Shown here: positions 9,449-18,056 of the stretch, in pieces
Position numbering within the stretch: the first letter of the stretch is position 1
Layout: every line of letters begins with the position of its first letter
Origin: Opitutaceae bacterium
GTDB lineage: Bacteria; Verrucomicrobiota; Verrucomicrobiia; Opitutales; Opitutaceae
DNA: 64,000 nt
Direction of reading: 5' to 3'
Assembly: GCA_016794785.1 (NCBI GenBank)
Contig: JAEUHC010000015.1
Coordinates: 310,001-374,000 of the forward strand
Program-made: the position numbers and the translations under genes
Notes under the pieces: model-generated
Database searches by the model: none
What the model was told of the DNA's origin: nothing
Seen by the model: only the letters and a program-made list of their open reading frames with translations

Positions 9449-10660
9449 TCAACGGCGCTGCTGGATGAAGGTGTGGATGCCCTTTTTATTGCTCGAAAGA
9501 ATGTCCGGCAACCCGTCGCCGTTGAGATCGGCGACGGTGATTTGCGTGCCGACGCCGCTGTCGCTGTCGATGAGGTGCGGGATGAACTCGGCCTCGCGGC
9601 CCTTGCGGCGCAGCTCGAACCAGTAGAGCACCGCGGGCGCGCCAGGCTCGGCGTCCTTGGTCGGGCCGTGGGCCCAGAAGCGCTTGCCGGTGACGAAGTC
9701 CATCAGGCCGTCGCCGTTGATGTCGGCGAGGACGAGCGCGTGCGGCTGGGTGAACTTCACACCATGCGGGCTGTGGCTGGGCTCGGTGTTCATCAGGACG
9801 TGCTCGCGGAAGCCGATGTCGCCCTGGCCGGTGCGCGCCTGCTCATACCACGCGAGGCCGTAGCCGTGGGCGTCCCAGCTCGTGATGACGTCGTTGAGGC
9901 CGTCGCCATTGACATCGAGGACGAGGATCTGCGCGCCGCCTTTGAGGCCGACCGGCGAGAAGGGAAACCGGTGATGCTTCCACTCGGCGCCGTTGCGATA
10001 GTCCTTGGGCTGCTCCCACCAACCATCCTTCTCGATGATGTCGGGCCGGCCATCGCCATTGATGTCGCCCGCGCCGTAGCCGTGGGTGTAGCGGAAATAT
10101 TTCTTCGGATCCGCGGGCGAGATGGCGCGGAAGGTCGCCTTGGCGGTCGGGTTTTTCCAGTCCACTTCACCGAAGCCGAGCTTGCCCTGCGCGAAGGCCA
10201 GGAGCTCGGGTTTGCCGTCGCCGTTGAGATCGAAGAGCGAGGGCGACTCGCCGTTGGCCTCATCCATGAGCACGTGCTTCTGCCAGTGGCCCGAGGCGTT
10301 CTTGCCGGGGTTGCGATACCACGAGGCGTCCTTGCCGGGCCAGGTGAACACCAGGATGTCGGTCCAGCCGTCGCCGTCGAAATCGTAGGCGTAGGTGAGG
10401 AAGTAGTCGGAGTAGCTTTTCGCACCATCGAAGGGCTTGGCCGGCAGGGCGGTGAACTCGTGGCGCTCCTTGAAATCGGGCCCGGCATACCAGTAGGGAC
10501 CGGCGGCAAAGTCGGGTTTGCCGTCGCGGTTGAAGTCGGCGACATGCGCGCCTTCCGCCCAGAAAACATCGGTAATCTGGGTGCGCTGGAAAGAGGGGGT
10601 GGCGGCGGCGAGCCCGAGGGGCGCGACGATGGCGGCGGCAAGGGCGAGGCGGAGGTGCAT
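9449..10660 (-). CDS. Secreted FG-GAP / VCBS repeat protein
   Basis: The start at 10660 gives a signal peptide (MHLRLALAAAIVAPLGLAAA) and 403 residues. The body contains repeated DxNxDGxxD calcium-loop motifs (VADFNRDGKPDF, DFDGDGWTDILVF, DLNGDGKPELLAF, DINGDGRPDI, DVNGDGLNDVI, DINGDGLMDFV, DLNGDGLPDIL). These are the blades of an FG-GAP beta-propeller of about seven units. In Verrucomicrobia and Planctomycetes such proteins are common exported binding or scaffolding proteins; no enzymatic residue is recognisable. Its end lies 38 bases before the start of the iduronate-type sulfatase on the same strand. Confidence 0.85.
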   Translation of the reverse strand: MHLRLALAAAIVAPLGLAAATPSFQRTQITDVFWAEGAHVADFNRDGKPDFAAGPYWYAGPDFKERHEFTALPAKPFDGAKSYSDYFLTYAYDFDGDGWTDILVFTWPGKDASWYRNPGKNASGHWQKHVLMDEANGESPSLFDLNGDGKPELLAFAQGKLGFGEVDWKNPTAKATFRAISPADPKKYFRYTHGYGAGDINGDGRPDIIEKDGWWEQPKDYRNGAEWKHHRFPFSPVGLKGGAQILVLDVNGDGLNDVITSWDAHGYGLAWYEQARTGQGDIGFREHVLMNTEPSHSPHGVKFTQPHALVLADINGDGLMDFVTGKRFWAHGPTKDAEPGAPAVLYWFELRRKGREAEFIPHLIDSDSGVGTQITVADLNGDGLPDILSSNKKGIHTFIQQRR

Positions 10661-10784
10661 AATGGGTGGCGGGGACAGCGGTGAAACAAGACGGGCGCCG
10701 GGTGGCGCGCAGCGCGCCGTTCGCCTACGGCCATGCGACCGGATGTTCAAGCGTCATGTGCCGGTGATCTTCGGGGTGTCACGC

Positions 10785-11858
10785 TCAGCGGGCGGCTTGG
10801 AGCCCGGCCCTGAGATAGCCCATCGCGAAAGCCATGCCGGCGTGCCACGGCGCGGCGCAGCTCATCTGCGGCGCGTGATCGGGGATGATGACGCCGTCGA
10901 ATCCGTTCTTCCGCAGGATCGCGAGCACGCGGAGGACATCCACGTCGCCGTCGTCGATGAACGATTCCTTGTAGTGCGGCACCTTGCCGCGGACGTTGCG
11001 CAGGTGGACGTAGCCGATGCGGTGCTGGCGGCTGTGGCGATCGACGGCGTCGTAGATGTCGCCTTCGGTCATCTCGGCGATGGAGCCCACGCAAAACTCC
11101 AGCGCGTGCGCCGGGCTCGCGCTGAGGTCGAGCGCCCGCTGGTAGAAATCGGGTTGGTAAACCAGCCGCGGCTGGCCGCGGATCGTTGGCATCGGCGGAT
11201 CGTCGGGATGGAGCGCGAGGCGCACGCCGGCTTTTTCGGCCGTGGGCAGCACATCGTCGAGGAAGCGGGCGTAGCGCGACCAGAGCTGCTCCGGCGTGGC
11301 CCGGGGCGCGACGACGGGTGCCCGGCCGGGCGCGGTGGGATCGACGAGCATGTTCCAGACGAGGCCGACGGGCATGGGCGCATCATACGGGCCCTCCATG
11401 CCGACCGAAGGCGCGCCGCCCCGCGCATAGGGGCCCTTGGTGCGCCCGGCGACGCCGGCGATCGAAAAATTATAGCCCATGATGGGGATGCCGGCCTCGC
11501 CGAGGCGGCGGAGGAGCGTGCGGACATTCTCGACGTGCTGGGCGCGCCGGGGGCCATCGAGCAGGATGTCGTGCCAATGCGCCGGATCGAAATTCTCGAT
11601 CGCCTCGAGTTTCAACCCGGCGGCCTCGACGGCGTGGCGCAGCGCGATCAGCTCGGCTGCGGTCCAGAGTTGATCGGGATCACCGGCGAGACCCCAGCCC
11701 CAGTCGGCCCCGGTGGGCTGGTCGTCGGGGCCGTTGTGCGCCCCGCCGCGGAAATAATCGACCAGGTGGGCGACGAGATGGGTCGCGCCCGCTTGCCGGG
11801 CGAACGCGAAGTTCTCCGGCGTGAGCATGTGCCGGTAGAGGCCCAGGCCGAGGTGCAT
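10785..11858 (-). CDS. uxuA: Mannonate dehydratase
   Basis: The 357-residue cytoplasmic TIM barrel (no signal peptide) carries LALHPDDPP, LEFCVGSIAEM, YVHLRNVRGKVPHYKESFIDDGDVD and IIPDHAP. These are hallmark strands of UxuA with its metal-binding Cys and His residues. It converts D-mannonate to 2-keto-3-deoxygluconate in glucuronate breakdown. That fits a polysaccharide locus with a xylanase (glucuronoxylan) and sulfatases. The length is typical of the bacterial short UxuA class. Other uronate genes (uxaC, uxuB, kdgK) are not in the window. Confidence 0.88.
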   Translation of the reverse strand: MHLGLGLYRHMLTPENFAFARQAGATHLVAHLVDYFRGGAHNGPDDQPTGADWGWGLAGDPDQLWTAAELIALRHAVEAAGLKLEAIENFDPAHWHDILLDGPRRAQHVENVRTLLRRLGEAGIPIMGYNFSIAGVAGRTKGPYARGGAPSVGMEGPYDAPMPVGLVWNMLVDPTAPGRAPVVAPRATPEQLWSRYARFLDDVLPTAEKAGVRLALHPDDPPMPTIRGQPRLVYQPDFYQRALDLSASPAHALEFCVGSIAEMTEGDIYDAVDRHSRQHRIGYVHLRNVRGKVPHYKESFIDDGDVDVLRVLAILRKNGFDGVIIPDHAPQMSCAAPWHAGMAFAMGYLRAGLQAAR

Positions 11859-11905
11859 CGGTGCGGAGGGTGCCGGGGCGCGGCGCGTGGCCGGCGCTGC
11901 GGCCC

Positions 11906-12778
11906 TTAGAACTTCACTGTGGAGAGGTATTTCAGGCTCTGCGGAATCTGTTCCGGGGCGGTGGGCGACTCGTCCTCGATGAAGTAGTATTTCACGCCGA
12001 TCTTTTTCGCGGCGGCGAGGATGGCGGGCCAGTTCATCTGGCCGGTGCCGAGGACGACGTTGTTGGCCACGTCCGTCTTGCCGGCGAGGCTGCCGGTCGC
12101 GACGCCTTTTTTCAGATCCTTCAGGTGGATCAGTTTCCAGCGGTCGGGATACTGGTTGAGCAGCTTCACCGGATCGTGGCCGGGGAAGACGACCCAGAGC
12201 ACATCCATCTGAAAGGCCACGAGCTTCGGGTCCGTCTCCTTCATCAAGAGATCGAGCAGGGTGCCTTTGCCGTGGGGCTGAAATTCAAACCCGTGAGGGT
12301 GGTAGAAAAACTGGATGCCTTGCTTGGCCAAAGCGGCGCCGGCCTTGTTGAACACCACCGCGATCTCGCGGAGCTGCGGCTCGTCGAGCGGGGCCTTGTG
12401 GTCGGCCCAGGCGCAGCCGGCGAACTCGAGGCCGAGGACCTTGGCCTCGGCGGCGACTTTCTCGGGCTCCTCCTTCCAGCGTTTGTAAGGGAAGTGGGCG
12501 CTTACGGCCTTGATGCCGCGATCGGCGAGCAGCTTCAGGAACTGATCGGGCGGGACGTTGTAGGTGCTCGCGAGCTCGGCGTATTTGACGCCGAAGCCCT
12601 GCACGGTATCGAGCGTCTTGGGCACGCCGCCGGCGGTAAACTGGGCACGCAGCGAATAGAGCTGGAGGCCAACCGGGCCCTTGAACGAGGCACCGATGCC
12701 GGCCTCGGCGGCGCGAGCGGGCGCGAAGCCCAGCGCCAACGCGGAAAAAAGGAGAGCGGGAAGGAGGTGGAATTTCAT
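11906..12778 (-). CDS. Exported sugar phosphate isomerase/epimerase-like TIM barrel protein
   Basis: 290 residues with a signal peptide (MKFHLLPALLFSALALGFAPARA). The mature part starts VGLQLYSLRAQF and has GVKYAELA, AVSAHFPYKRW, FFYHPHGFEF, FQMDVLWVVFPG and LIHLKDLKKG. These are the metal-binding strands of the xylose isomerase-like/AP endonuclease 2 superfamily (COG1082). Secreted members of this family are common in Verrucomicrobia and Planctomycetes; their substrates are mostly unknown. It lies 47 bases before uxuA on the same strand, so a role in sugar-acid or keto-sugar handling is plausible but inferred. Confidence 0.82.
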   Translation of the reverse strand: MKFHLLPALLFSALALGFAPARAAEAGIGASFKGPVGLQLYSLRAQFTAGGVPKTLDTVQGFGVKYAELASTYNVPPDQFLKLLADRGIKAVSAHFPYKRWKEEPEKVAAEAKVLGLEFAGCAWADHKAPLDEPQLREIAVVFNKAGAALAKQGIQFFYHPHGFEFQPHGKGTLLDLLMKETDPKLVAFQMDVLWVVFPGHDPVKLLNQYPDRWKLIHLKDLKKGVATGSLAGKTDVANNVVLGTGQMNWPAILAAAKKIGVKYYFIEDESPTAPEQIPQSLKYLSTVKF

Positions 12779-12892
12779 GGGAAAATCGAACGGAGGGATT
12801 GCGGACCGAAGGGGACGGATGAGGAAGCAGCGCCGGTGGATGCGCGTCGAGAGCGAAGCGCGCAGCGGTGGCAGGCAAGACCGCCGGGTTCG

Positions 12893-15004
12893 TCAGGGCG
12901 CCTCGTAGATCTCGACCAGGGCGTCTCCGGTGCCGCCATCGGCGCCGAAGATCAGGACGGAATAGGCTCCGGGTTCGAGGGTGACCAACAACGCGGCATC
13001 GGCATTGCCGGGCTTGAGCGCAAAGGCCCCCATGCGCGCGCCGGCCGCGGCGATCGCCGCGGGATCGGCGGCGGTTTCCCAGCGATCATTGGCGGCGATG
13101 AAGGTGGAGCCGCGGACCAGGAGAATGTAAGGCCGGGCCAGCGTGCCGGGCACGCCGAAGTCCGCGAGTCCCGGGCCCACGCCACGGATGAGGAAGGTTC
13201 GCGCGCTGGGTCCGGTCACCACGAGCCCGGGAATCGCGACGGCCGCGCCGGTGCCGACAAAGGCGCGGGTCGAGAGATTGGTGAAGCGTCCGGTCTCCGC
13301 GCCGACTTCGTAGGCTTCGACGAGCGCGAGGCCCTCACCGCCGTCGGCCGCGGTGATTTGCGCCGAGTAGGCGCCGGGGGCCAGGCGCAGCAGCAACGCG
13401 CTATCCGCCGAGCCCGGCGTCAGCGCGAAGGCGCCGGCCGTGGCTGCGGCGGCCGCGATGTCTGGGGCATTGGCGGCGGTGGACCAGCTGGTGTTGGCCG
13501 CGATGGGCTGGCCGCCGCGGTAGAGCGTGAGCACGGGCCGCGCGAGCGCCCCGGGCACACCGAACCCGGTGAGCGCGGGTCCTACGCCGCGGAGGAGCAC
13601 GGTCTTCTCCCCGCTGCCCGAGATGACGAAGCCCGCGGCGAGGGGGCCGGCGGCGCCGCCGGCTTGGGCGCGGGTGGCGAGGTTGGCGAGACGAGGGGCC
13701 TCGGTGGTCAGTGTGATCGTCGGAGCTGCGGCGCCGGCTCGCAGCGAAAAGGTCTGCTCAAAAGTGCGACCGCCGACCGTGACGGTCGCGCGGTAGTCGC
13801 CAAAAAATCCCCGTCCGCGAAACTCGCCCTGCGCATTCGCGGCACCGCTGGCGCGCGTCCACCACTGGTCGAAGACGAGCGCGCGATAGGCGGCCCCGTT
13901 GGGCTTTTCGCTCCAATCGGCGCGATAGAGCGCGGCGTTGGGACGCCAGTGCGCGGATTCCCAAAATCCCCAAAACTGGAATCCTGCCATCGCGGGATGG
14001 CTGAAGCTGGCGGTGAGAAAATCGCGCGTGTAGTCGGCCTGGAGCGCGAGGTCGGTGGTGTTGATGTCAAATTCCGTGATACGCATCACGAGCCCGAACG
14101 CGGCGTAGCGCTCGAGCGTGACGAGGTAGTCGGTGATGCTGCTTGGGTTGGCGCCGAAGTGACCTTGGAGGCCGAGGCCCGTGATCGGCGCCCCGTTCTG
14201 CTGAAGGTAGCGCACGGTGTCCTCAAAGACGCGCACATGCGCGGTGTTTCGGGTCTGGTCCTCGATGTTGTAGTCGTTGAGGTAGAGTGCGGCGGTGGGC
14301 AGCGAGGCGCGGGCGGCCTTGAACCAGTCGACCTGAATCTGCGGGCCGAAGAGTTCCATCAGGTCCTTGTTGTCGAACGGTTCGTTCTGCACATCCCATT
14401 CGTTGATCAAATCCTTCGTTGCGGTGGTCTGCTCGGCGATGTGATCGAGCACGAGCTGGGGAATCTCGCTCTGGCGCGGGGTGCCGCGGAGGGCCGTGAT
14501 GGCGTTGGGGAGGTTGGTGGTCGGGGGCGTCCAGCCGGGCCAGACCAAGACATGGCCGCGAAGCTCGTAGCCGCGGTGGCTCAGCCAACGGAGACCGGCG
14601 AGCGTCTGTGTGCGGCCGAACCCCGCGCCCCATTCACCGATCCACGGCGGCCACTTAAGATCATTTTCGGGGCTGGCGGCGTTGAAAAGGGCGACTGCTT
14701 TCTGGCGGTAGAGACGGTTGGCGGGCGTGTCCTGCACGATGCGGGCCATTTGCAGCGCGCTGCCAAACGGAAAGGCATGGCGCTGCATGGCGATGTCCAC
14801 GGTCGCGCCGGCCACGGGCCGGCCGGAGGCGTCGATGACTCGCAGGGTGAAATCTCCCTTCCGCAGTTGCTCGATGCGGGCGGCGGCGGCGGCCCGCCAC
14901 GGGGCGTTGGGCTCGCGTCCGCCGTAGGTGGATTGGGCGGACAAAGGCGTCAAGCCGGTCAGTGCGAGGGCGGTCAGACGGACCGAGGCAGAAATGAGTT
15001 TCAT
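12893..15004 (-). CDS. GH10 endo-1,4-beta-xylanase with two C-terminal repeat modules
   Basis: A 703-residue secreted enzyme (signal MKLISASVRLTALALTGLTPLSA). Residues about 30-420 form a GH10 barrel: FNAASPENDLKWP, RGHVLVWPGW, INEWDVQNEPFDN with the acid/base Glu near residue 207, LYLNDYN, GLGLQGHFG and RITEFDIN with the nucleophile Glu near 309. It should cut xylan outside the cytoplasm. From about residue 440 there are two tandem copies of a beta-rich module of about 130 residues (IRGVGPxLxxFGVPGxLARP, GAFALxPGxADxALLxxLxPGAYS, ALVExYE). The same module ends the copper monooxygenase-like protein at 45892. The gene lies 26 bases after the histidine kinase on the same strand. Confidence 0.9.
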   Translation of the reverse strand: MKLISASVRLTALALTGLTPLSAQSTYGGREPNAPWRAAAAARIEQLRKGDFTLRVIDASGRPVAGATVDIAMQRHAFPFGSALQMARIVQDTPANRLYRQKAVALFNAASPENDLKWPPWIGEWGAGFGRTQTLAGLRWLSHRGYELRGHVLVWPGWTPPTTNLPNAITALRGTPRQSEIPQLVLDHIAEQTTATKDLINEWDVQNEPFDNKDLMELFGPQIQVDWFKAARASLPTAALYLNDYNIEDQTRNTAHVRVFEDTVRYLQQNGAPITGLGLQGHFGANPSSITDYLVTLERYAAFGLVMRITEFDINTTDLALQADYTRDFLTASFSHPAMAGFQFWGFWESAHWRPNAALYRADWSEKPNGAAYRALVFDQWWTRASGAANAQGEFRGRGFFGDYRATVTVGGRTFEQTFSLRAGAAAPTITLTTEAPRLANLATRAQAGGAAGPLAAGFVISGSGEKTVLLRGVGPALTGFGVPGALARPVLTLYRGGQPIAANTSWSTAANAPDIAAAAATAGAFALTPGSADSALLLRLAPGAYSAQITAADGGEGLALVEAYEVGAETGRFTNLSTRAFVGTGAAVAIPGLVVTGPSARTFLIRGVGPGLADFGVPGTLARPYILLVRGSTFIAANDRWETAADPAAIAAAGARMGAFALKPGNADAALLVTLEPGAYSVLIFGADGGTGDALVEIYEAP

Positions 15005-15030
15005 GCGGCGAGGCTGGAGGTGCGGTGGAT

Positions 15031-17145
15031 TCAGTCGATGGGCACGGTGGCGGTGATGGTGGTGCCGCGACCCGGGGCGCTGTCGAAGTCGATGCGGCCG
15101 CCGAGGCGCTTGATCCGTTCACGCATGCCTTGGAGGCCGAAGTGACCGTCCTTGGGGCCCTCGGCCGTCGCGGGATCGAAACCGTAGCCATCGTCGCGAA
15201 TCATGAGCGCCAGATCGCGAGGGCGAAAAGTGAGCTTCAGCGCGATCTCGCGGGGGTGCGCGTGCTTGAGGGCGTTGGTGATGCCCTCCTGCGCGAGGAG
15301 GAGAAGATTCCCGGCGACGAAGTCGGGCAGGGGCCGCGGCGGGCCCTCGCAGTCCACCACGATGCGGGTGTTGGTGCCCATCGCACGGTCGGCCGCGATT
15401 TCGCCCAGCGCCTCGGCGAGGGTGTGCTGATCGAGCGGTCGGGCGCGGAGATTCCAAATGCTGCGGCGCAAATCCTCGCGGCTGCGGCTCAGCAGCTGGC
15501 GGGCGAGCGAAAGGTGCTGCTGGCTGCGCTCCGGGGCGCGGCTGTGCAGCGCGTCGGTGGCCTCGAGCTGAAACGCCAGTCCGGTGAGCGCCTGCTCGGT
15601 GGTGTCGTGCAGATCGGCGGCGAGGCGGTTGCGCTCCCGCAGCGTGGACTCGAACTCGACCGCCGCGTCGCGTCTCGCGCGCATCTCCTCGGTGAGTTGC
15701 GCGCTGCGGTGCGCCACCTGACGGCGGAGGAGCGCGACCCAGCTGAGCGCGCCGAGCAGGACGGCCGCGGTGACGCCGAGCGCGGTCCAGAGCCGTTGGG
15801 CCGTCCACCACGAGGCGGGGATGAGCACCTCGACATCCTCCGGACCGCGCAGCAGCAAGCGCAGGGATACGGGCGAGGGCCAGTTAACCACGGGGATCGA
15901 CTCGGAGAACGTCATCACACAGACACCGCTCACCCGCAGATCGCTGTCGGGCCGCAAAGAGGCAATCCACTCAGGATGGGCAGGGACGGAGAGCTCCGCG
16001 GGCACGAGCACGCCGTCGCACTCAAGGTTAAGACGCAGCGGCTCGCCCTGCTTGTGATCGACACTCACCAGCCGGCCGCGCAGGGCGACGAGAGTGTCCT
16101 CGTAGTCCTGGACCGGCGTATCCACCCCCCGTGGCTCGGCCACGAGCGCCTGCCGGCGCGCGATCTCGACGGGGACCGGTGCGGCGTGGCGGCCGAGGCG
16201 GCGGAACACGGCTTCCTTCATCTCCGCGCGGTGGTGTTCGAACTCGAAGAACCCCGTGGCTTCCACCTGGTCGCCGGGCTCGAGCACTTCGGACTGGCGG
16301 GTGTTGATGCGCAGCGCGTGGCCGCCGTCCTGCAGGTAAAAATAGTGGCCCGGTTTGCAGAGGGTGACGGTCCCGCGCACGCGGCGACGGTGCCGATCCA
16401 TCCCTCCGGGGGAAAAGCTCGCGACATCCGGCAGCGCCACTTCCTGCACCGCGAAAGGCTCCGCCGGCGGTGGGCGGGTGATCTGCACATCGCCGGGATC
16501 GTTGGTGAAGAGGCGCGCGCCGATGAATTGCCTGCGGGAATTGAAGTAGGCGAAGAAAACCCCCGTCAGAGTCACCTCGGAATCGATCAGGCTCGCGGCC
16601 GGCTTGGATCCACCGTTGTAGAGCACAAAGGTGAAAGGCCCGCTGGGCGTCGAGACGAGCAGGCGCAGCTCGGTGCGCCCGGTGCGCGGCAGATGATCGG
16701 CTGCCTGCACGACGCCACTGAGCGTCATGCGCTGGCAGTCGTGCGTGCCGGAGGCGGGGCCGAGATGGGTGAGAGACATGGGCGCGGGCAAAGGCGCGCG
16801 GCCCGTGATGCGCACACGTTCGGCCATGACGGTGGGGGCGAAATGCCCCTCGTGCGTGCGGCCCTCGATCTCGACCACATCGCCGAGCTGCGCGCGCATG
16901 GCGTCGGCTTCAGCCGCGCTGCCGACGGCGGTGCTGACCCAGATGCCGGTGCCGTCGTCCACGGTGAGTTTGCCGGGCGCATCGGAGGGTGTAAGGGTTA
17001 CGACGCCGCGAATCATGGCGGGCAAGCCTCGTGCCGCCTCGCGGTGGGGCAGGGCACGCACGGCGGCGCACGTCGTGAGCAGGGCGGGGGCCGTGGGCTG
17101 CGCGAACGCAGATCCCGAGCCGAGCGCGCAGACGACGGCAAGCAT
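15031..17145 (-). CDS. Sensor histidine kinase (HisKA_3/NarX type) with large periplasmic beta-rich input region
   Basis: With the ATG at 17145 the protein has 704 residues. An ATG at 17244 and a GTG at 17178 give longer N-termini with more positive charge before the hydrophobic signal (LAVVCALGSGSAFA), so the exact start is open. Residues 30-440 hold repeated OB-fold-like segments (IRGVVTLTPSDAPGKLTVDDGTGIWV, MTLSGVVQAAD). One membrane span (about 450-472) is followed by the HisKA_3 box RLAADLHDTTEQAL, whose phosphorylatable His lies near 512. The HATPase domain (EGITNALKHA, DDGYGFDP, GLQGMRERI) ends the protein. The response regulator at 17263 is divergent; the xylanase follows 26 bases downstream. 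Confidence 0.88.
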   Translation of the reverse strand: MLAVVCALGSGSAFAQPTAPALLTTCAAVRALPHREAARGLPAMIRGVVTLTPSDAPGKLTVDDGTGIWVSTAVGSAAEADAMRAQLGDVVEIEGRTHEGHFAPTVMAERVRITGRAPLPAPMSLTHLGPASGTHDCQRMTLSGVVQAADHLPRTGRTELRLLVSTPSGPFTFVLYNGGSKPAASLIDSEVTLTGVFFAYFNSRRQFIGARLFTNDPGDVQITRPPPAEPFAVQEVALPDVASFSPGGMDRHRRRVRGTVTLCKPGHYFYLQDGGHALRINTRQSEVLEPGDQVEATGFFEFEHHRAEMKEAVFRRLGRHAAPVPVEIARRQALVAEPRGVDTPVQDYEDTLVALRGRLVSVDHKQGEPLRLNLECDGVLVPAELSVPAHPEWIASLRPDSDLRVSGVCVMTFSESIPVVNWPSPVSLRLLLRGPEDVEVLIPASWWTAQRLWTALGVTAAVLLGALSWVALLRRQVAHRSAQLTEEMRARRDAAVEFESTLRERNRLAADLHDTTEQALTGLAFQLEATDALHSRAPERSQQHLSLARQLLSRSREDLRRSIWNLRARPLDQHTLAEALGEIAADRAMGTNTRIVVDCEGPPRPLPDFVAGNLLLLAQEGITNALKHAHPREIALKLTFRPRDLALMIRDDGYGFDPATAEGPKDGHFGLQGMRERIKRLGGRIDFDSAPGRGTTITATVPID

Positions 17146-17262
17146 GGCAGGCAAGCGGGGCACGCCCCGAGCACGCACACTTGAGCCGTGCGGGGCAAGC
17201 GCCTGTGCATCGCTCGTTCGGGCGATTGCGCGCGGCGTCCGCATCCTGCATGATGCCTCACG

Positions 17263-17898
17263 ATGGCTCATTCCGGCGGCATCCGCATTTTGCTCGTGGA
17301 CGATCACTCCGTGGTGCGGATGGGTCTGGCCGCGGTGTTGAGCCTCGATGAGGGCCTCTTGGTGGTGGCGGAAGCCGAGGATGGTGCGCAGGCGATCGAA
17401 AAGTTTCGGACGGAGAAGCCCGATGTCGTGCTCATGGATGTGCGCATGCCGGGGATGAACGGCCTGGATGCCCTGCGCGCCCTGCGCGCCGCGACGCCAG
17501 GTGTGCGGGTGCTCATGCTGACCACTTCGGAACTCGACGAAGATATCCAGCAAGCCATCGAGGCGGGCGCGGCTGGCTACCTCCAGAAAAGCGTGACACG
17601 CGACGAGCTCGTGCGCGCCGTCCGCTGTGTGCATGCCGGCGGGCGCTATGTGCCCGAAGCGACGGCGCGCCGCCTCGCGCAGCTCGCCAAGCGCCGCCAC
17701 CTCTCGCACCGCGAGATCGAGGTGCTCGACGGCATGCGGCGCGGCCTTTCCAATCGCGACATCGCGCTCTCCCTCTCGATCAGCGAGCACACGGTGAAGG
17801 CCCATGTGAAGGCCGTCCTGCAAAAGCTCGAGTCTGCCGACCGCGCCGAGGCTGTCGCCCGCGGTTTTGAACAGGGACTGCTGCGCGTCGGCGAATAG
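17263..17898 (+). CDS. NarL/FixJ-family response regulator
   Basis: The 211-residue protein has a receiver domain: DD at residues 13-14, the phospho-acceptor Asp59 in VLMDVRMPG, Thr87 and Lys109. A LuxR-type helix-turn-helix follows (LSHREIEVLDGMRRGLSNRDIALSLSISEHTVKAHV, about 148-185). This is the standard partner of HisKA_3 kinases such as the divergent gene ending at 15031. The intergenic region of about 117 bases probably carries both promoters. Likely targets are the xylanase/uronate genes on the left or the TonB receptor that follows on the same strand, by position only. Confidence 0.92.
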   Translation: MAHSGGIRILLVDDHSVVRMGLAAVLSLDEGLLVVAEAEDGAQAIEKFRTEKPDVVLMDVRMPGMNGLDALRALRAATPGVRVLMLTTSELDEDIQQAIEAGAAGYLQKSVTRDELVRAVRCVHAGGRYVPEATARRLAQLAKRRHLSHREIEVLDGMRRGLSNRDIALSLSISEHTVKAHVKAVLQKLESADRAEAVARGFEQGLLRVGE

Positions 17899-18056
17899 CT
17901 CTTTCGGGTAATGGCGCGGCGGCGATGAATCGCTAGTATGGAGGCCGCCCCTTCCGCCGGCTTTCCCCCGGCGTTCGACAGACACCCTGATTGCACTCCA
18001 ACCCCGCGAGCGGACTGCCCGTCGGCTCAGCCTCCCCCCCAGAATTTCTGTCCCCC

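Noticed and set aside
10704..10718. Perfect GC palindrome with a 1-base centre between uxuA and the FG-GAP gene
   Set aside because: No loop for a hairpin and no T tract; this length of GC palindrome is expected by chance in such DNA.
11861..15145. Open frame of 1094 codons on the plus strand
   Set aside because: It is the antisense shadow of the GH10 xylanase, the TIM-barrel protein and the end of the kinase. The composition is Gly/Arg/Ala/Glu-rich without any domain motif.
17146..17985. Extension of the kinase frame upstream of 17244
   Set aside because: The extra 240 or so codons run antisense through the response regulator and show no domain; the signal-like stretch at 17145 marks the true N-terminus.
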